Of a stretch of 64,000 nt of DNA, positions 63,358 to 64,000 are shown piece after piece. Where the stretch lies: the NCBI GenBank assembly GCA_000751295.2, contig CCMO02000003.1, positions 186,001 to 250,000 on the forward strand, read 5' to 3'. The first letter of the stretch is position 1, and each line of letters starts with the position of its first letter. The notes below the pieces were generated by a model, which saw only the letters and a program-made list of their open reading frames with translations, was not told the DNA's origin and did no database searches. This DNA comes from a bacterium YEK0313. Lineage in GTDB: Bacteria > Pseudomonadota > Alphaproteobacteria > Rhizobiales > Phreatobacteraceae. Made by a program: the position numbers and the translations under genes.

Positions 63358-64000
63358 ATGCCCAGCCTGACCGACACCGCCATCCGGCATGCGCTCAAGC
63401 GCGTCGAGGTGAGCCAGAAGCAAGAAAATCTCGCCGACGGCGATGGACGCGGCACCGGCCGTCTCGTCCTTGTCCTCAAGCCAATGCCCAAGCGCGTGAC
63501 CGCCGATTGGATGGCCCAGCAGTGGCGTGATGGCAAGCGCACCAAGAAGAAGATCGGTGCGTATCCCTCGATGTCCCTCGTTGACGCGCGCGCGGTCTTC
63601 AAGCGCGACTTCGCGGATGTGATCCAGAAGGGCCGAAGCATCAAGATCGCAACGGATACGCGTCCTGGCACGGTCGCGGACCTATTCGAGGGCTATGTCG
63701 CGTCGCTCAAGGCCGCCGGCAAGCCATCGTGGAAGGAGACGGAAAAAGGCCTGAACAAGATTGCCGATACGCTCGGACGAAACCGCCTCGCCCGCGAGAT
63801 CGAGGCCGAGGAGATCATCGAGCTAATCCGTCCGATCTATGATCGTGGCGCGAAGTCGATGGCCGATCATGTGCGGTCGTATCTCCACGCGGCCTTTGGC
63901 TGGGGTATGAAATCCGACAACGACTATCGACAGCAATCGGCTCGCCGCTTCCGCATCCCTTTTAATCCGGCCACCGGCATCCCGACGGAGCCCAAGGTCC
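63358..64000 (+). CDS. Tyrosine-type integrase, N-terminal part (runs off the window)
   Basis: The open frame starts with ATG at 63358 after AGGAG and continues past the window end, at least 214 residues. It has the arm-binding domain typical of large phage and island integrases: TDTAIRHALKR, LVLVLKPMPKR, RTKKKIGAYPSMSLVDARAV and RDFADVIQKGRS. A core-binding SAM-like domain follows (VADLFEGYVASLKAAGKPSW, then RSYLHAAFGWGMKSDNDY). The catalytic R-H-R-Y residues lie beyond the window. Codon use is less GC-biased than in neighbouring genes, consistent with transfer. It points into the element whose left end cuts radC. Confidence 0.9.
   Translation, partial: MPSLTDTAIRHALKRVEVSQKQENLADGDGRGTGRLVLVLKPMPKRVTADWMAQQWRDGKRTKKKIGAYPSMSLVDARAVFKRDFADVIQKGRSIKIATDTRPGTVADLFEGYVASLKAAGKPSWKETEKGLNKIADTLGRNRLAREIEAEEIIELIRPIYDRGAKSMADHVRSYLHAAFGWGMKSDNDYRQQSARRFRIPFNPATGIPTEPKV

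Overview
The window is GC-rich, densely packed chromosomal DNA of an alphaproteobacterium, most likely of the order Hyphomicrobiales (Rhizobiales). The grounds are alphaproteobacterial-type AddAB instead of RecBCD, a metX-metW pair, a SUV3/MgpS-type helicase beside an S4-domain protein, and a Fur/Mur-like regulator overlapping an acyltransferase gene. Genus is not claimed. I saw no rRNA or tRNA gene, CRISPR array or complete insertion sequence.

Layout. 1-9.6 kb: end of tsaD, gpsA, a small unknown gene, an EVE-domain gene, two tandem beta-lactamase-fold serine hydrolases, acs, a nuclease-like secreted protein, an M48 lipoprotein protease and an L,D-transpeptidase. 9.7-16 kb: a signalling block with three OmpR-type response regulators, a cNMP-binding protein, a hybrid histidine kinase and a small globin, plus a pair of palindromic repeat elements. 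16.4-22 kb: the helicase, the S4 protein and metX-metW. 22-33 kb (minus strand): a nitrate assimilation operon, nrtABC, an FAD oxidoreductase and nasA. It is preceded by the antiterminator gene nasT and by a leader that shows a sigma-54-like promoter, two A1/G4 hexaloop hairpins and an intrinsic terminator. 33-39.7 kb: tam, hutG, an SH3-like secreted protein, a hydroxyacid dehydrogenase, and an operon of a two-subunit TPP decarboxylase with a ThiF/MoeB-like enzyme. 39.7-47.6 kb: addB-addA, plsC and fur. 47.6-53.5 kb: an orphan TAXI binding protein, a Gln-rich secreted protein, an AcuI-like reductase, a VOC protein, a phosphodiesterase and a PLP enzyme. 53.5-54.5 kb: a RES/Xre toxin-antitoxin pair with a perfect palindromic operator. 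54.6-62.4 kb: a LysR-controlled catabolic island with an SDR, a split transketolase, an LtnD-like dehydrogenase and a TRAP transporter. 62.6-64 kb: radC cut off inside its JAMM motif, followed by a tyrosine integrase that runs off the window, which marks the left edge of an integrated element.

How parts work together. The nitrate block is the best-resolved system. Nitrate is imported by NrtABC and reduced by NasA, with electrons probably delivered by the FAD protein. Transcription is probably started by sigma-54 (nitrogen control) and released from leader termination by NasT, the arrangement known from Klebsiella nas. Neither the NasS sensor nor a nitrite reductase is encoded here. The 54.6-62.4 kb block looks like uptake plus oxidation and transketolase cleavage of a sugar acid or polyol whose identity the sequence does not reveal.
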